Shown piece by piece: positions 8,283 to 18,211 of a stretch of 64,000 nt of DNA (its first letter is position 1; the number at the start of each line of letters is the position of its first letter). The notes below the pieces were generated by a model. It did no database searches. It was not told where the DNA came from and was given only the letters and a program-made list of their open reading frames with translations. The position numbers and the translations under genes are program-made. Source of the DNA: Polaromonas sp. (GTDB lineage: Bacteria > Pseudomonadota > Gammaproteobacteria > Burkholderiales > Burkholderiaceae_C). The DNA lies in NCBI RefSeq assembly GCF_012927455.1, contig NZ_JABBPE010000001.1:1-64000 (forward strand), given 5' to 3'.

Positions 8283-9227
8283 TCAGGTCAGTGTGAGCGT
8301 CTTGCCGCGCCGCGCCGCCGTCATCAGCTGGAACTGCTCGAAGGTCTCAAAAATGGGTATCGGCTTGCACGTCTGTTCAGCTACGGGACGCAAGCGCTTA
8401 CGCTCCTGGGCCAGACCCTTCTTGCGGGCACTGTTGCTGGAAAAAGTCATGCCTTCGAGGCCTTGGCCGGCCAGTTCTTGCAGGCGTTGTTCGGCGGCCC
8501 GCTCAAAGTCCAGCTGTGCCAACGCCTCAATCAGCCGCATCTCCTCGTCCGGGCTGATGCGCCGCTCGCGTTCGTTGAAGTATTTCGGCCGGCGCACGCC
8601 GTCCATCGGGTTTTTGTCCAGGTTGAAGCCCCAGACTTTAGTGGCAACGGTGAAGATGCTTCGAATGATGTAAAGCTCGCGGTCAACCGTGGCCGGCGCA
8701 ACGCTCAGCAGGCGTTCGGCGATGAAGTCTTCAATGTCAATCGCCTCCACCTTCGACAGCCGCTTGTGTATCCACAGCAAGCGCGGTAGCGCTCCAGCAA
8801 GACCTGCCCATGGGCTTCACTGTCATCGAGCCAGCCTTCGAGCTTACAGGCTTGGATCTGGAAGCTCTTGCGCTTGGGCGCCTCCTTGAGCAGGAAGCGA
8901 ACCATCAGGTCGGCATAGGTGATGCTGTGGGACTTGGTGTAGTCCGTGAACAAACCGCGACTGCGCTCGGCATCAATCTGCTGGCAGAAATCTTCTGCTT
9001 TTTTGGCGCGAATCGAAAGTCATCTGTTGCTTGCGATAACCCTTCTGCCGGATTCGAACGAAAAACTCGTCTTCCTCCTGCTTGGCACTGAGTTTGAGAC
9101 TTTCCCCACGCAAGCTGTCCATGTAGGCCTCAGCCTTGGCGAGCTGGGTATGGGGAAAACTGCGAGTCTTGTCATCACGGTTTTTGACAGTGACGCATTA
9201 GCGCGAACGGTTCTCAAAGGTGGCCAT
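8283..9227 (-). pseudogene. tyrosine-type site-specific integrase remnant
   Basis: Read in three frames from ATG 9227, this resembles the N-terminal arm and SAM-like domains of a phage-type integrase. The first piece runs MATFENRSR and is then interrupted by TAA. A later piece is MTFDSRQK, where an extra A in a poly-A run shifts the frame. Then comes FTDYTKSHSITYADLMVRF, and after another shift near 8770-8780 HKRLSKVEAIDIEDFIAE and VDRELYIIRSIFTVA. The catalytic domain with its R, HxxR and Tyr is missing. The remnant lies about 165 bp from the 3' end of tRNA-Pro, a classic integration site. Confidence 0.7.
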
Positions 9228-9392
9228 GTGAAGCTCCAGGTTTTGGAGACTTCTGTAGCCACTGAATTTATACGGACGCTGCACCGTACCGCTCAAACTG
9301 CGCCAACTGGCACAGTTTTGGCACAGATTTAACTTTTTGACCCTTGGCACCGATGCCAAAAACTTCGTAAGCCATTGATTTTAAAAAAAAAT

Positions 9393-9469
9393 TGGTCGGG
9401 GTGAGAGGATTCGAACCTCCGGCCTCTACGTCCCGAACGTAGCGCTCTACCTGGCTAAGCTACACCCCG
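9393..9469 (-). tRNA. tRNA-Pro (anticodon CGG)
   Basis: The reverse strand gives a full cloverleaf. The acceptor arms CGGGGTG and CACCCCG pair, the anticodon stem CTACG/CGTAG closes the loop TTCGGGA (anticodon CGG), and a T-arm with GGTTCGAATCC is present. The encoded 3' end is ACCA. Only the immediately downstream side (9392 and below) carries decayed integrase sequence, which suggests that the 3' end of this gene served as an attachment site. Confidence 0.95.
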
Positions 9470-9487
9470 CCACGACCACCAGCCCAC

Positions 9488-10471
9488 TCAAGACCGCCGC
9501 TGCAGCAATTGGGAAGCCAGTTGCCGCAGAGCATTACTGTATGGGTTTTGGGGCAAAGCTTGCAAGGCATTCAGTGCGCACTGGGCCTCGGCGGCGGCGG
9601 CGGCGCGAGTGGCCTCCAAGGCGCCACTGCGCTGCACGATTGCAATAATTTTTGCCATCTGCTCGGTTCCGCCGGTTTCAATGGCCTGCCGGATGGTGGC
9701 ACTCTCAGCCTCAGTGCCGCGCTGCATCGCAATGATCAGCGGCAGCGTGGCCTTGCCTTCGCGCAGGTCGTCACCCAAATTTTTTCCCATTTCCGCTGCG
9801 TTGCCGTCATAGTCCAGCACATCATCGATGACCTGAAAGGCGGTGCCCAGGGCCTGCCCGTAGTCCGCGCAGCTTTGCTCAAGCGCTGCACTGGACTGCG
9901 CCAGCAAGGCAGCCAGACGGGCGCTGGCCTCGAACAGCTTGGCTGTCTTGGAGCGGATCACGCGCAGGTAATCGTCCTCGGACAGCGTCGCGTCGTGCAT
10001 GTTCATGAGTTGCAGGACCTCCCCTTCGGCAATCACATTGGTGGCCTCTGCCAGGGTCTGCATGATGCGAATATCGCCCGCATCGACCATCATCTGGAAG
10101 GCCCGCGAATACAGAAAATCACCGACCAGCACGCTGGCGGGATTGCCAAAGGCTTCGTTAGCGGTGGCTCGGCCGCGGCGCAGCGTGGAATCGTCCACCA
10201 CGTCGTCATGCAACAGAGTTGCGGTATGAATGAACTCCACCACGGCCGCCAGATTGTGGCGCTGCTCGCCCCGATAGCCCAGCGCGCCGCACATCAGCAG
10301 CAACAAGGCGGGGCGCAGGCGCTTGCCACCGGCAGCGACAATGTAATGCGACACCTGACTGACCAGTGGCACCTCTGACTTCAGGCGCTGCACGATCACC
10401 TTGTCCATTTCGCGCATATCGTCGGCAATCAGGGCCAAGGCGGCGGCGGTACTTGAAGAGTTGACTGACAA
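9488..10471 (-). CDS. ispB: octaprenyl diphosphate synthase (polyprenyl synthetase)
   Basis: This encodes 327 residues of a trans-polyprenyl diphosphate synthase, which extends farnesyl-PP with isopentenyl-PP to make the ubiquinone side chain. Both aspartate-rich motifs are present: LLHDDVVDDS (D89, D90, D93) and FQVIDDVLDYD (D216-D220). GGKRLRPALLLL also matches the family. The length fits IspB. It is divergent from rplU-rpmA-obgE, an arrangement kept in many Beta- and Gammaproteobacteria. Chain length cannot be read with certainty, but C40 is usual here. Confidence 0.95.
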   Translation of the reverse strand: MSVNSSSTAAALALIADDMREMDKVIVQRLKSEVPLVSQVSHYIVAAGGKRLRPALLLLMCGALGYRGEQRHNLAAVVEFIHTATLLHDDVVDDSTLRRGRATANEAFGNPASVLVGDFLYSRAFQMMVDAGDIRIMQTLAEATNVIAEGEVLQLMNMHDATLSEDDYLRVIRSKTAKLFEASARLAALLAQSSAALEQSCADYGQALGTAFQVIDDVLDYDGNAAEMGKNLGDDLREGKATLPLIIAMQRGTEAESATIRQAIETGGTEQMAKIIAIVQRSGALEATRAAAAAEAQCALNALQALPQNPYSNALRQLASQLLQRRS

Positions 10472-10572
10472 AAGGCTATCCAGACATTGAGTTTGACCCG
10501 ATTATAGGAAGCTGGCTTGCCTCCGCTTCCGGCTTCGGGTCCGGCCCGACAAAGACCTCTATCCTGCGGCAC

Positions 10573-10600
10573 TGGTCATTTTGCCCCTCCGTGCTAGAAT
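10573..10600 (+). promoter_or_regulatory. candidate sigma70 promoter for rplU-rpmA
   Basis: A -10 like TAGAAT (10595-10600) lies 16 bp after a weak -35 TGGTCA (10573-10578), about 50 bp upstream of the rplU start. A GAGGT ribosome binding site precedes the ATG. The spacing is plausible, but the -35 is poor. Confidence 0.4.
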
Positions 10601-10650
10601 GAAAGGCTCTGTGGAAATACGTCCGCAGAACTCAATTTACGAGGTCTTAC

Positions 10651-10962
10651 ATGTACGCGGTCATAAAAACCGGTGGCAAACAATACAAAGTTGCTACTGG
10701 AGAAAAAATTAAAGTAGAACAGATTGCTGCGGACGTAGGCCAAGAGATCGTTATTGACCAGGTTTTGGCTGTCGGAGAAGGCAGCACGATTACGGTTGGT
10801 ACGCCCTTGGTTCTAGGTGCAACAGTCACAGTCACGGTAGTGGCTCACGGCAGGCACGACAAAATTCGCATTTTCAAAATGCGTCGTCGCAAGCACTATC
10901 AGAAACGCCAGGGTCACCGGCAAAACTTCACGGAACTGCAAATCGGCGTTATCGCTGGTTGA
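10651..10962 (+). CDS. rplU: 50S ribosomal protein L21
   Basis: This encodes 103 residues beginning [20 protein letters not shown] and ending in the basic segment [20 protein letters not shown], both diagnostic for bacterial L21, which binds 23S rRNA. The length is exactly typical. The start has a clear GAGGT ribosome binding site. It is first in the rplU-rpmA-obgE cluster, with rpmA 28 bp downstream. Confidence 0.98.
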   Translation: MYAVIKTGGKQYKVATGEKIKVEQIAADVGQEIVIDQVLAVGEGSTITVGTPLVLGATVTVTVVAHGRHDKIRIFKMRRRKHYQKRQGHRQNFTELQIGVIAG

Positions 10963-10990
10963 GCAGGAACGTCACAGGAGTAATTGAAAA

Positions 10991-11248
10991 ATGGCACAGA
11001 AAAAAGGCGGCGGCTCTACGCGAAACGGGCGTGATTCACAGCCCAAGATGCTGGGCGTCAAGAAATTTGGCGGCGAAGTAATCAACGCAGGCAGCATCAT
11101 CGTGCGCCAACGCGGCACCAAGTTCCACCCGGGCGTCAATGTCGGCATCGGCAAGGACCATACCCTGTTTGCACTGGTGGACGGTCACGTTTCCTTTCGC
11201 ATTAAGGGCACGCTGAACAAGCACACCGTCAATGTGACGCCAGCGTAA
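10991..11248 (+). CDS. rpmA: 50S ribosomal protein L27
   Basis: This encodes 85 residues starting [16 protein letters not shown], the glycine-rich N-terminal tail that reaches the peptidyl transferase centre in L27, followed by [20 protein letters not shown]. There is no extra N-terminal leader as seen in Firmicutes, so no processing is expected. An AGGAG ribosome binding site lies upstream. A strong terminator follows at 11274. Confidence 0.98.
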   Translation: MAQKKGGGSTRNGRDSQPKMLGVKKFGGEVINAGSIIVRQRGTKFHPGVNVGIGKDHTLFALVDGHVSFRIKGTLNKHTVNVTPA

Positions 11249-11273
11249 GCTGCATCACTTCGATGGCATCGAA

Positions 11274-11297
11274 GCCCCGACCAGTCGGGGCTTTTTT
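11274..11297 (+). terminator. rho-independent terminator after rpmA
   Basis: A perfect 8-bp GC-rich stem (GCCCCGAC / GTCGGGGC) with a 2-nt centre is followed by six T. It lies 25 bp after rpmA and separates the ribosomal protein genes from obgE, at least partly. Confidence 0.85.
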
Positions 11298-11356
11298 GTT
11301 TGTAAACTAGTCTTTCGTTCCCCAAGCAAGCCGCTCAACCCGCGCTCGATCCCATC

Positions 11357-12442
11357 ATGAAATTTGTCGACGAAGCCTATATTGACATTGCCGCTGGCGA
11401 TGGCGGGAGCGGCTGCGTCTCGTTCAGCCACGAAAAGTACAAGGAGTTCGGCGGCCCGAACGGCGGTGATGGCGGACGCGGCGGCCATGTGTATGCGGTG
11501 GCCGACCTTAACCTGAACACCCTGGTGGATTTCCGGTTCTCACGCCGCCATGAGGCCCGCAATGGCGGACACGGCATGGGCTCTGACATGTTTGGCGCCA
11601 AAGGCGACGACATCATCCTGAAAATGCCCGTCGGCACCATTCTTACCGACGCCGAAACCGGCGAGGTGCTGTTTGAGTTGCTGACGCCTGGCGAGCAAAT
11701 CCTGATAGCCAAGGGTGGCGATGGCGGTTTTGGCAATTTGCGCTTTAAAAGCTCCACCAACCGTGCGCCGCGCAGCAAGACTCCAGGCTGGCCCGGTGAC
11801 CGCAAAAGCTTGAAGCTTGAGCTCAAGGTGCTTGCAGATGTCGGGCTGCTGGGCATGCCCAACGCAGGCAAATCGACCTTCATCTCGGCCGTTTCCAATG
11901 CCCGGCCGCGCATTGCCGACTACCCTTTCACCACGCTGCACCCCAATTTGGGCGTGGTGCGGGTCGGCCCAGAACAAAGCTTCGTGGTTGCTGATTTGCC
12001 CGGCCTGATCGAAGGCGCGTCAGAAGGCGCTGGCCTGGGTCACCTGTTTTTACGGCATCTGCAGCGCACTCGCCTGCTGCTGCACATTGTGGATATGGCA
12101 CCGTTTGACGAGAACGTCGATCCGGTGGCCCAAGCAAAGGCCATCGTGGGCGAACTCAAAAAATACGATGAAGCGCTATACAAGAAACCCCGCTGGCTGG
12201 TCCTCAACAAACTGGACATGGTCGATGCGGACAAGCGTGAAGCGCTCGTCAAGGATTTTGTCAAGCGCTTCAAGTTCAAGGGCCCGGTCTTTGAAATTTC
12301 TGCGCTGACGCGTGAAGGCTGCGAACAACTCGTCAAGACGATTTACCAGCATGTCAAGAAAGTCCAGAAAAGCGAGCAACCCGAGGAAGAAATCGATCCG
12401 CGATTTGTCGAGTTGCCGCCGGAAGCACCGGTTTCCGGCTAA
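11357..12442 (+). CDS. obgE: GTPase ObgE/CgtA
   Basis: This encodes 361 residues. The glycine-rich Obg fold fills residues 1-158 ([11 protein letters not shown]). The G domain follows with the P-loop GMPNAGKS (166-173), the switch motif DLPGLIEGA and the specificity motif NKLD. Obg is an essential GTPase tied to 50S assembly and stringent response. The C-terminus is short and acidic. It is third in the conserved rplU-rpmA-obgE order, after a terminator. The start at 11357 fits the family N-terminus MKFVDEAYI. Confidence 0.97.
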   Translation: MKFVDEAYIDIAAGDGGSGCVSFSHEKYKEFGGPNGGDGGRGGHVYAVADLNLNTLVDFRFSRRHEARNGGHGMGSDMFGAKGDDIILKMPVGTILTDAETGEVLFELLTPGEQILIAKGGDGGFGNLRFKSSTNRAPRSKTPGWPGDRKSLKLELKVLADVGLLGMPNAGKSTFISAVSNARPRIADYPFTTLHPNLGVVRVGPEQSFVVADLPGLIEGASEGAGLGHLFLRHLQRTRLLLHIVDMAPFDENVDPVAQAKAIVGELKKYDEALYKKPRWLVLNKLDMVDADKREALVKDFVKRFKFKGPVFEISALTREGCEQLVKTIYQHVKKVQKSEQPEEEIDPRFVELPPEAPVSG

Positions 12443-12492
12443 TCTGCGGGCATGGGCTGGGCATGGGCATCGGCGCCAGCCAAGCTTCACTT

Positions 12493-12540
12493 GCTATATT
12501 AATAATAGCTGCTTGCGCCCGTATTCATTGGGCTAGAGCC
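12493..12540 (+). repeat. Comamonad-type palindromic repeat, copy 1
   Basis: This copy has the hairpin GCTATATTAATAATAGC, then TGCTTGCGCCCGT and GGGCTAGAG. It lacks the last part of the full 60-bp unit. It lies between obgE and proB and ends 15 bp before the proB start codon, so it would be in the proB leader. Confidence 0.8.
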
Positions 12541-12555
12541 TGAAAAGCACTGAAC

Positions 12556-13692
12556 ATGGACGACTACATGGGCTCTCCGGTACTGCGCAACGCCAAACGT
12601 CTGGTGGTGAAGGTAGGCTCCAGCTTGGTCACCAACGAGGGCCGGGGGCTGGATGCCGACGCCATCGGGCAGTGGTGCGAACAGCTGGCGACGCTGGTCA
12701 AAGAAGGGCGCGAAGTCATCATGGTGAGCAGCGGCGCCATCGCCGAAGGCATGAACCGGCTCGGCTGGAGCGCCCGGCCCAAAGCCATCCACGAACTGCA
12801 GGCCGCTGCTGCGGTCGGGCAAATGGGCCTGGTTCAGATGTATGAAACCAAATTACGCGAAAACGGCATAGGCAGCGCGCAAGTCCTGCTGACCCATGCC
12901 GATCTTGCCGACCGCGAGCGCTACCTTAATGCCCGCTCTACCTTGCTCACCTTGCTGCAGCTAGGCGTCGTGCCGGTCATCAACGAGAACGACACTGTCG
13001 TTAACGACGAGATCAAGTTTGGCGACAACGACACGCTGGGCGCGCTAGTGGCCAATCTGGTCGAAGCCGATGCGTTGGTCATCCTGACCGACCAGAAAGG
13101 CCTTTACACCGCCGATCCGCGCAAGGACCCCGCGGCCCGCTTTGTGCGTGAGGGAAAAGCCGGCGATGTGACACTGGAAGCGATGGCGGGCGGCGCCGGC
13201 TCCAGCATAGGCAGCGGCGGCATGATCACCAAGATACTGGCGGCCAAACGCGCGGCGCGCTCGGGCGCATCGACCGTCATCGCCTGGGGCCGCGAACCGC
13301 GGGCGCTGATCCGGCTGATGCAGGGCGAATCGATTGGCACCCTGCTGGTGGCGCAAACCCAGAAACTGCAGGCGCGCAAGCAATGGATGGCCGATCACCT
13401 GCAAATGCGCGGTTCGGTGACGGTGGATGCGGGCGCCGCCAGCAAGGTGCGCGACGAAGGCAAAAGCCTGCTGCCCATCGGCATGACCCGGGTCGACGGT
13501 GAATTTTCGCGCGGCGATGTGATTGCGGTCAGGGACGCCGGCGGCGCAGAGATTGCACGCGGCCTGGCCAACTATTCAAGTTCCGAGGCCAGGCTGATTT
13601 GCCGCAAGGCTTCGTCTGAATTTGAGAAGTTGCTGGGCTACACCGGTGAACCCGAAATGCTGCACCGGACCAATCTGGTGCTCAGCCGATAA
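12556..13692 (+). CDS. proB: glutamate 5-kinase
   Basis: This encodes 378 residues. The amino acid kinase domain begins [15 protein letters not shown] and includes [29 protein letters not shown] and the sugar-phosphate region [14 protein letters not shown] domain occupies about residues 285-360 ([17 protein letters not shown]). The enzyme phosphorylates glutamate for proline synthesis and is normally feedback-inhibited by proline. The start at 12556 adds a short leader before the conserved Arg-Leu-Val. A repeat element occupies the upstream region. No proA is adjacent. Confidence 0.96.
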   Translation: MDDYMGSPVLRNAKRLVVKVGSSLVTNEGRGLDADAIGQWCEQLATLVKEGREVIMVSSGAIAEGMNRLGWSARPKAIHELQAAAAVGQMGLVQMYETKLRENGIGSAQVLLTHADLADRERYLNARSTLLTLLQLGVVPVINENDTVVNDEIKFGDNDTLGALVANLVEADALVILTDQKGLYTADPRKDPAARFVREGKAGDVTLEAMAGGAGSSIGSGGMITKILAAKRAARSGASTVIAWGREPRALIRLMQGESIGTLLVAQTQKLQARKQWMADHLQMRGSVTVDAGAASKVRDEGKSLLPIGMTRVDGEFSRGDVIAVRDAGGAEIARGLANYSSSEARLICRKASSEFEKLLGYTGEPEMLHRTNLVLSR

Positions 13693-13718
13693 GTCCCTCG
13701 CGGGGCTAGAAATAGCCT

Positions 13719-14231
13719 TTATTCGGCAATCTTAAAGTTCTGGTTTTTCAGCCGACTGACCAGCACCTTGACTGAGGACGGCGCCGTTGCGTTGTCGCAG
13801 CCACCGGCCTGGGCAAAGCGCAAGGCGTGTCTGGACGGCATGTTTCCAAACAGCGAGCGCCACTCCGGCTGGCTTACGGCACTCCAATGGCCATCGGCTG
13901 AATAGCGCGCATAAGTTTTGAACTCACCGGTCGAGCAGCGCAAACCCTCGTACATGACGTTTCTTGCGCCGCTGGCACTGGTGGCCACCATCACGTAGCG
14001 CACCACGCCGTCGTTGTGGGTGATGCGAATCGACGCCGGATCCACACCATAGACCAGCGAAGAGCTTGCTGCCACCTCAAAAATGACGAGCTTGCTGACG
14101 TCAAAGGCCGGCGGGGGTGGCACTTCGGATTCTTGCCAGTCAGGGGCATCGACCAAGTTCTGGGCCCCTACCGCGCCGCTCAGGCAAAACAAAAGCGCCC
14201 AACAAGCCAGAAAAACCGGTTTAAATTTCAT
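13719..14231 (-). CDS. CNP1-like family secreted protein
   Basis: This encodes 170 residues with signal peptide [20 protein letters not shown]. The mature part matches the CNP1-like (cryptic neisserial protein) family: residues such as [18 protein letters not shown] and [19 protein letters not shown] are typical. The function is unestablished. The stop codon of rppH and this start overlap by 4 bp (14228-14231), so it is translated with RppH. The same pair sits between proB and proS in related genomes as I recall. Confidence 0.8.
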   Translation of the reverse strand: MKFKPVFLACWALLFCLSGAVGAQNLVDAPDWQESEVPPPPAFDVSKLVIFEVAASSSLVYGVDPASIRITHNDGVVRYVMVATSASGARNVMYEGLRCSTGEFKTYARYSADGHWSAVSQPEWRSLFGNMPSRHALRFAQAGGCDNATAPSSVKVLVSRLKNQNFKIAE

Positions 14232-14944
14232 GTTTTGAAGATAGGGGGCACCACATCCAGACTGGTTTGTGGATCAGGCTCAAAGGTGGCGCCAGGCGGT
14301 AACTCAAACGAAGGACCGAGCCGGCTGGCATAGGAATGCTGAGGGTTACCGCCGCTCGTATGCGAATTGGTCGCTGCGGCAGGGCTGGCAAGCTGATCAC
14401 GTTGGTGCAGGCCGCCACGCAAGTATCGGTTGTGGTGGTCCGGGCGCGGCTCGTAGCGAGCATCAAAACGCGGCACATAGCGCGACAGTTCCGTCAGCGC
14501 CATTTCGTAGACGCCGCGCTTGAACTCGACCACTACGTCGAGCGGCACCCAATAGTCGTTCCAGCGCCAAGCGTCGAACTCCGGATGATCGGTGGCGCGC
14601 AGATTCAAATCCCAGTCGTGACCGACCAGTTGCAGCAGGAACCAGATTTGTTTCTGGCCTTTGTAATGTCCGCGCGCATCGCGGCGAATAAACCGGTCAG
14701 GCACCTCATAGCGCAACCAGTCTCGGGTTCGGGCCAGCACTTGTACATGCTGTGGGTGCAATCCGACCTCTTCGTGCAATTCACGGAGCATGGCCTGCTC
14801 GGGATTTTCGCCCCGGTCAATGCCACCCTGCGGAAACTGCCAGGAGTGTGTTCGGATACGTTTGCCCCAAAAAACCTGACTTCTCTGGTTGAGCAAGATG
14901 ATGCCGACGTTGGGCCTGAAGCCATCCCGGTCGAGCATAATCAA
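14228..14944 (-). CDS. rppH: RNA pyrophosphohydrolase
   Basis: This encodes 238 residues. The Nudix box spans about residues 40-62 (GGIDRGENP then RELHEEVGL). The N-terminus [18 protein letters not shown] and WQFPQGG are RppH-specific. The enzyme removes pyrophosphate from 5'-triphosphate mRNA ends and starts decay. It is about 60 residues longer than E. coli RppH, with a low-complexity Pro/Ser/His C-terminal tail common in Burkholderiales. It is divergent from proS. Confidence 0.93.
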   Translation of the reverse strand: MIMLDRDGFRPNVGIILLNQRSQVFWGKRIRTHSWQFPQGGIDRGENPEQAMLRELHEEVGLHPQHVQVLARTRDWLRYEVPDRFIRRDARGHYKGQKQIWFLLQLVGHDWDLNLRATDHPEFDAWRWNDYWVPLDVVVEFKRGVYEMALTELSRYVPRFDARYEPRPDHHNRYLRGGLHQRDQLASPAAATNSHTSGGNPQHSYASRLGPSFELPPGATFEPDPQTSLDVVPPIFKT

Positions 14945-15128
14945 ACCTCAATTTTTTAAACTGAGTCCATTATGCACAGCGGTAGCCCGGCGCGGCGCTT
15001 ATGGCCTGATGACATCTTTAAAAATGATGGTTTTCGGTGGGCGCGAGCACGCAAATCACGCCGAATCCATCCATCCCCCAGCGTCGCAATCCCCAAAAAC
15101 CCTCTCCAAATCTAGAAAAAAGCAACCC

Positions 15129-16886
15129 ATGAAAGCTTCCCAGTTCTTCATCTCCACCTTGAAGGAAGCGCCTGCCGACGCTGAAATCGTCAGCCATCAG
15201 TTGATGATGCGCGCCGGCCTGATCAAAAAGCTTGGGGCGGGCATTTACAACTACATGCCCATGGGCTTGCGCGTGATCCGCAAGGTCGAGGCGATTGTGC
15301 GCGAGGAAATGAACCGTGCCGGCGCCGTGGAAATGGCTATGCCGGTGGTCCAGCCGGCCGAGTTCTGGCAGGAAACCGGCCGTTTTGAAGCCATGGGACC
15401 CGAGTTGCTGCGCATCAAAGATCGCCATGGCCGGGATTTCGTGGTTCAGCCCACCAGCGAAGAAGTCGTTACCGACGTGATGCGTCAGGATATCCGCAGC
15501 TACAAACAGCTGCCGAAAAACCTCTATCAGATTCAGACCAAGTTCCGCGACGAACGGCGTCCGCGTTTTGGCCTGATGCGAGGCCGCGAGTTCATCATGA
15601 AAGATGCCTACAGCTTTGACCGCGACCAGGCCGGCGCTAAAGCCAGCTACCAGAACATGGCGCAGGCCTACCGGCGAATTTTTGACCGCTTTGGCCTGAC
15701 CTACCGCGCCGTCGCCGCCGACAGCGGGGCGATTGGAGGCGACCTGAGCGAAGAGTTCCAGGTGATTGCAGCCACTGGCGAAGACGCCATCGTCTACTGC
15801 CCGGACAGCGATTACGCGGCCAACATGGAAAAGGCCGAGGCGCTGGCGCCGCCGGGCGCGCGCCCGGCACCCGCGCAGGCGCTGAAAAAAACCGCTACGC
15901 CCGGCAAAGCCACTTGCGCCGAGGTCGCCGAACTGCTGGGCATCCCGCTACGCACCACCGTCAAGTCGCTGGTGCTGGCGACCGACCAGAGCAACGAGGC
16001 CGGCGAAGTAGTCAAGACCCAGGTCTGGCTGCTGCTGCTGCGCGGCGACCATGAGATGAACGAAGTCAAGGTCGGCAAGTTGCCGGGTCTGGATGCCAGC
16101 TTTCGCTTTGCCACGCTGGCCGAGATTGATGCGTACTTCGGCTGCGAGCCCGGCTACCTCGGCCCGCTGAACATGAAGCAAGCCGTCAAACTGGTAGTGG
16201 ACCGTGAGGTTGCCGTGTTGGCTGACTGGGTCTGCGGCGCCAATGAAGTTGACTTTCACTACACCGGCGTCAACTGGGGCCGCGACTTGCCAGAGCCTGA
16301 TCTGATAGCAGACATCCGCAACGTGGTGGCGGGCGACCCGTCGCCAGATGGCAAGGGCGTGCTGGTGATAGAGCGCGGCATCGAGGTCGGCCATGTGTTC
16401 TACCTCGGCACCAAATACAGCCGGGCCATGAATGCGACGTTTCTCGGCGAAAACGGCAAGCCGCAATTCATGGAAATGGGCTGTTACGGCATCGGTATCA
16501 CGCGCCTGCCGGCAGCGGCGATCGAGCAGAACCACGACGAGCGCGGCATTATCTGGCCCGATGCGATTGCCCCGTTCACGCTGGTGATCTGCCCCATCAG
16601 CCCGGACCGCTTTCCCGAGGTCAAGGCCGCTGCCGACAAGCTGCATGACGAACTGCTGGCGGCCGGCGTGGACGTGATGCTGGACGACCGCGGCGAGCGC
16701 CCCGGCGCCATGTTTGCCGACTGGGAACTGATTGGCGTGCCGCACCGCGTCACCATAGGCGACCGCGGCCTGAAAGAGGGCCAGTTTGAGTACCAGCACC
16801 GCCGCGACACCGCAGCGACTTCCATAGCAGCGGCCAGCGCGCTGGATTTCCTCAAAGGAAAACTCGGCTTGGCGACGGCGCAATAG
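15129..16886 (+). CDS. proS: prolyl-tRNA synthetase
   Basis: This encodes 585 residues of bacterial-type class II ProRS. The start [20 protein letters not shown] is the family N-terminus, so ATG 15129 is chosen over an upstream frame. Motif 2 region [20 protein letters not shown] and motif 3 region [17 protein letters not shown] are clear. The inserted YbaK-like editing domain (about residues 225-395) clears Ala-tRNA(Pro). The C-terminal anticodon-binding domain is complete. It may be co-transcribed with the lytic transglycosylase gene 17 bp later. Confidence 0.97.
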   Translation: MKASQFFISTLKEAPADAEIVSHQLMMRAGLIKKLGAGIYNYMPMGLRVIRKVEAIVREEMNRAGAVEMAMPVVQPAEFWQETGRFEAMGPELLRIKDRHGRDFVVQPTSEEVVTDVMRQDIRSYKQLPKNLYQIQTKFRDERRPRFGLMRGREFIMKDAYSFDRDQAGAKASYQNMAQAYRRIFDRFGLTYRAVAADSGAIGGDLSEEFQVIAATGEDAIVYCPDSDYAANMEKAEALAPPGARPAPAQALKKTATPGKATCAEVAELLGIPLRTTVKSLVLATDQSNEAGEVVKTQVWLLLLRGDHEMNEVKVGKLPGLDASFRFATLAEIDAYFGCEPGYLGPLNMKQAVKLVVDREVAVLADWVCGANEVDFHYTGVNWGRDLPEPDLIADIRNVVAGDPSPDGKGVLVIERGIEVGHVFYLGTKYSRAMNATFLGENGKPQFMEMGCYGIGITRLPAAAIEQNHDERGIIWPDAIAPFTLVICPISPDRFPEVKAAADKLHDELLAAGVDVMLDDRGERPGAMFADWELIGVPHRVTIGDRGLKEGQFEYQHRRDTAATSIAAASALDFLKGKLGLATAQ

Positions 16887-16903
16887 GGGGTTGGCGATTG
16901 TCC

Positions 16904-17557
16904 ATGCAGCCCCGAGCGCCCGAAGCCCTGACGGCAACGCGAATTTCCAGAAGAAAGTGCCTGCAGACCATAGCCTGCTTGTGCAGTCCGCTATTATTTT
17001 CAGAGCAGGCAAGGGCCGGTTCACAACTCGAAGAACCGCTCATGGACTCGGTTCGAACGACGCTGGGTTCTGCCATTGCCAACCGCGCGCCACCGCTTCC
17101 CGAGTTCAGGGACACCGAAAGCAAACTGGTCTACCTACGCTGGCTGGGCGCCATGAGCGATCGCCTCAAGAAGAAAAGCCCGGAATGGCAAATCCGCAAG
17201 GAATTTCTGCAAACCGTCTGGTACGAAAGCAAACGCGCCGGGCTGGACGTGACGCTCGTGATGGGGCTGATCCAAGTTGAAAGCAATTTTCGCAAGTTTG
17301 CCGTGAGCAACGTGGGGGCGCGCGGCTACATGCAGGTGATGCCTTTCTGGACGCGCGTGATTGGCGATGGCGACCCTGGCAAGCTGTTTCACATGCAGAC
17401 CAACCTGCGCTTTGGTTGCGTCATCCTGCGCCACTACCTGGACCGCGAACGCGGCGATGTCTTCATGGGCCTGGGCCGCTACAACGGCTCGCGCGGCAAG
17501 GCACCCTATCCCAACGCCGTGCTGGGGGCGAGCAAGCAGTGGGAATTTGGCAGGTGA
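16904..17557 (+). CDS. lytic transglycosylase domain protein (SLT)
   Basis: This encodes 217 residues from ATG 16904; an in-frame TTG two codons upstream is possible. It has a basic N-terminus and a hydrophobic segment (CLQTIACLCSPLLF), a likely signal. The SLT fold shows the catalytic Glu in LIQVESNFRKFAVS, then GARGYMQVMPFW and the substrate groove segment GLGRYNGSRGKAPYPNAV. It should cleave peptidoglycan in the periplasm to anhydromuropeptides. It follows proS closely. Confidence 0.88.
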   Translation: MQPRAPEALTATRISRRKCLQTIACLCSPLLFSEQARAGSQLEEPLMDSVRTTLGSAIANRAPPLPEFRDTESKLVYLRWLGAMSDRLKKKSPEWQIRKEFLQTVWYESKRAGLDVTLVMGLIQVESNFRKFAVSNVGARGYMQVMPFWTRVIGDGDPGKLFHMQTNLRFGCVILRHYLDRERGDVFMGLGRYNGSRGKAPYPNAVLGASKQWEFGR

Positions 17558-17584
17558 CTGGCGCAAGGGGCGCGACAATTTTTT

Positions 17585-17644
17585 GCTATGAATTTCATAG
17601 CTACTTGCGCCCGTTCTGATTGGGCTAGAGGCCTATTTGATGCC
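17585..17644 (+). repeat. Comamonad-type palindromic repeat, copy 2 (complete)
   Basis: This is a full 60-bp unit: hairpin GCTATGAATTTCATAGC, then TACTTGCGCCCGT, then GGGCTAGAGGCC and the tail TATTTGATGCC. It lies between the convergent transglycosylase and mutT genes and could act as a bidirectional RNA structure. Confidence 0.85.
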
Positions 17645-17707
17645 TAAAATGGCGTTGGAGGCTGTTTCAAGCGGGCCAGGGCCGCCTCAAGCGGCTGCGC
17701 GCCAGCT

Positions 17708-18205
17708 CTATGTGCCGGGTCGGTGCGTTGCGGCGGAAAACCCGCGCTCAGCGGCAAACCAGGCCAGCACCGGAACAGTGCCGGGCAAAACGGGCTGGAC
17801 GCAGACCGGCAAAGACTGCCAGGCAAAGGTTTGGCCTTCGTGCATCTGCAACTCGCCAGTCCAGGCAAACACCTTGCAAAAATGCAGCCGCACCAGCGCG
17901 TGGGGGTAGTCCACCATCTCGACTTTCCAGGGGTGCACGGCAGCGATAACAATGCCTATTTCTTCGTGAAGCTCGCGGCGCAAGGCCTGCTCCACCGTCT
18001 CGCCCGCCTCCAGCTTGCCGCCCGGGAATTCCCAATAACCTTCGTAAACCTTGCCGGGCGGGCGCGAGGTCAGCAGAAACTGGCCGTCGGGCCGAATCAG
18101 CACGCCGACGGCGACATCAACGAACGGGCGATCAGCGCCACCTTCACGCACCTGATCCGCATCAGCGACCAATACCGGAGTTGTCGACCCCGTCGGAACC
18201 GTCAT
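17708..18205 (-). CDS. mutT: Nudix hydrolase, MutT-type 8-oxo-dGTP diphosphatase
   Basis: This encodes 165 residues. VDVAVGVLIRPDGQFLLTSR and GYWEFPGGKLEAGETV lead into the Nudix box ending RRELHEEIGI. MutT cleaves oxidised dGTP to prevent mutation. The protein is longer than E. coli MutT by about 25 N-terminal residues. It is last in the minus-strand run secA-argJ-DUF815-mutT, 6 bp after DUF815. Substrate specificity is by homology only. Confidence 0.85.
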   Translation of the reverse strand: MTVPTGSTTPVLVADADQVREGGADRPFVDVAVGVLIRPDGQFLLTSRPPGKVYEGYWEFPGGKLEAGETVEQALRRELHEEIGIVIAAVHPWKVEMVDYPHALVRLHFCKVFAWTGELQMHEGQTFAWQSLPVCVQPVLPGTVPVLAWFAAERGFSAATHRPGT

Positions 18206-18211
18206 CGCCGT

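Noticed and set aside
15948..17024. A 358-codon minus-strand frame opposite proS and the transglycosylase gene
   Set aside because: Shadow of two well-supported genes in a high-GC region.
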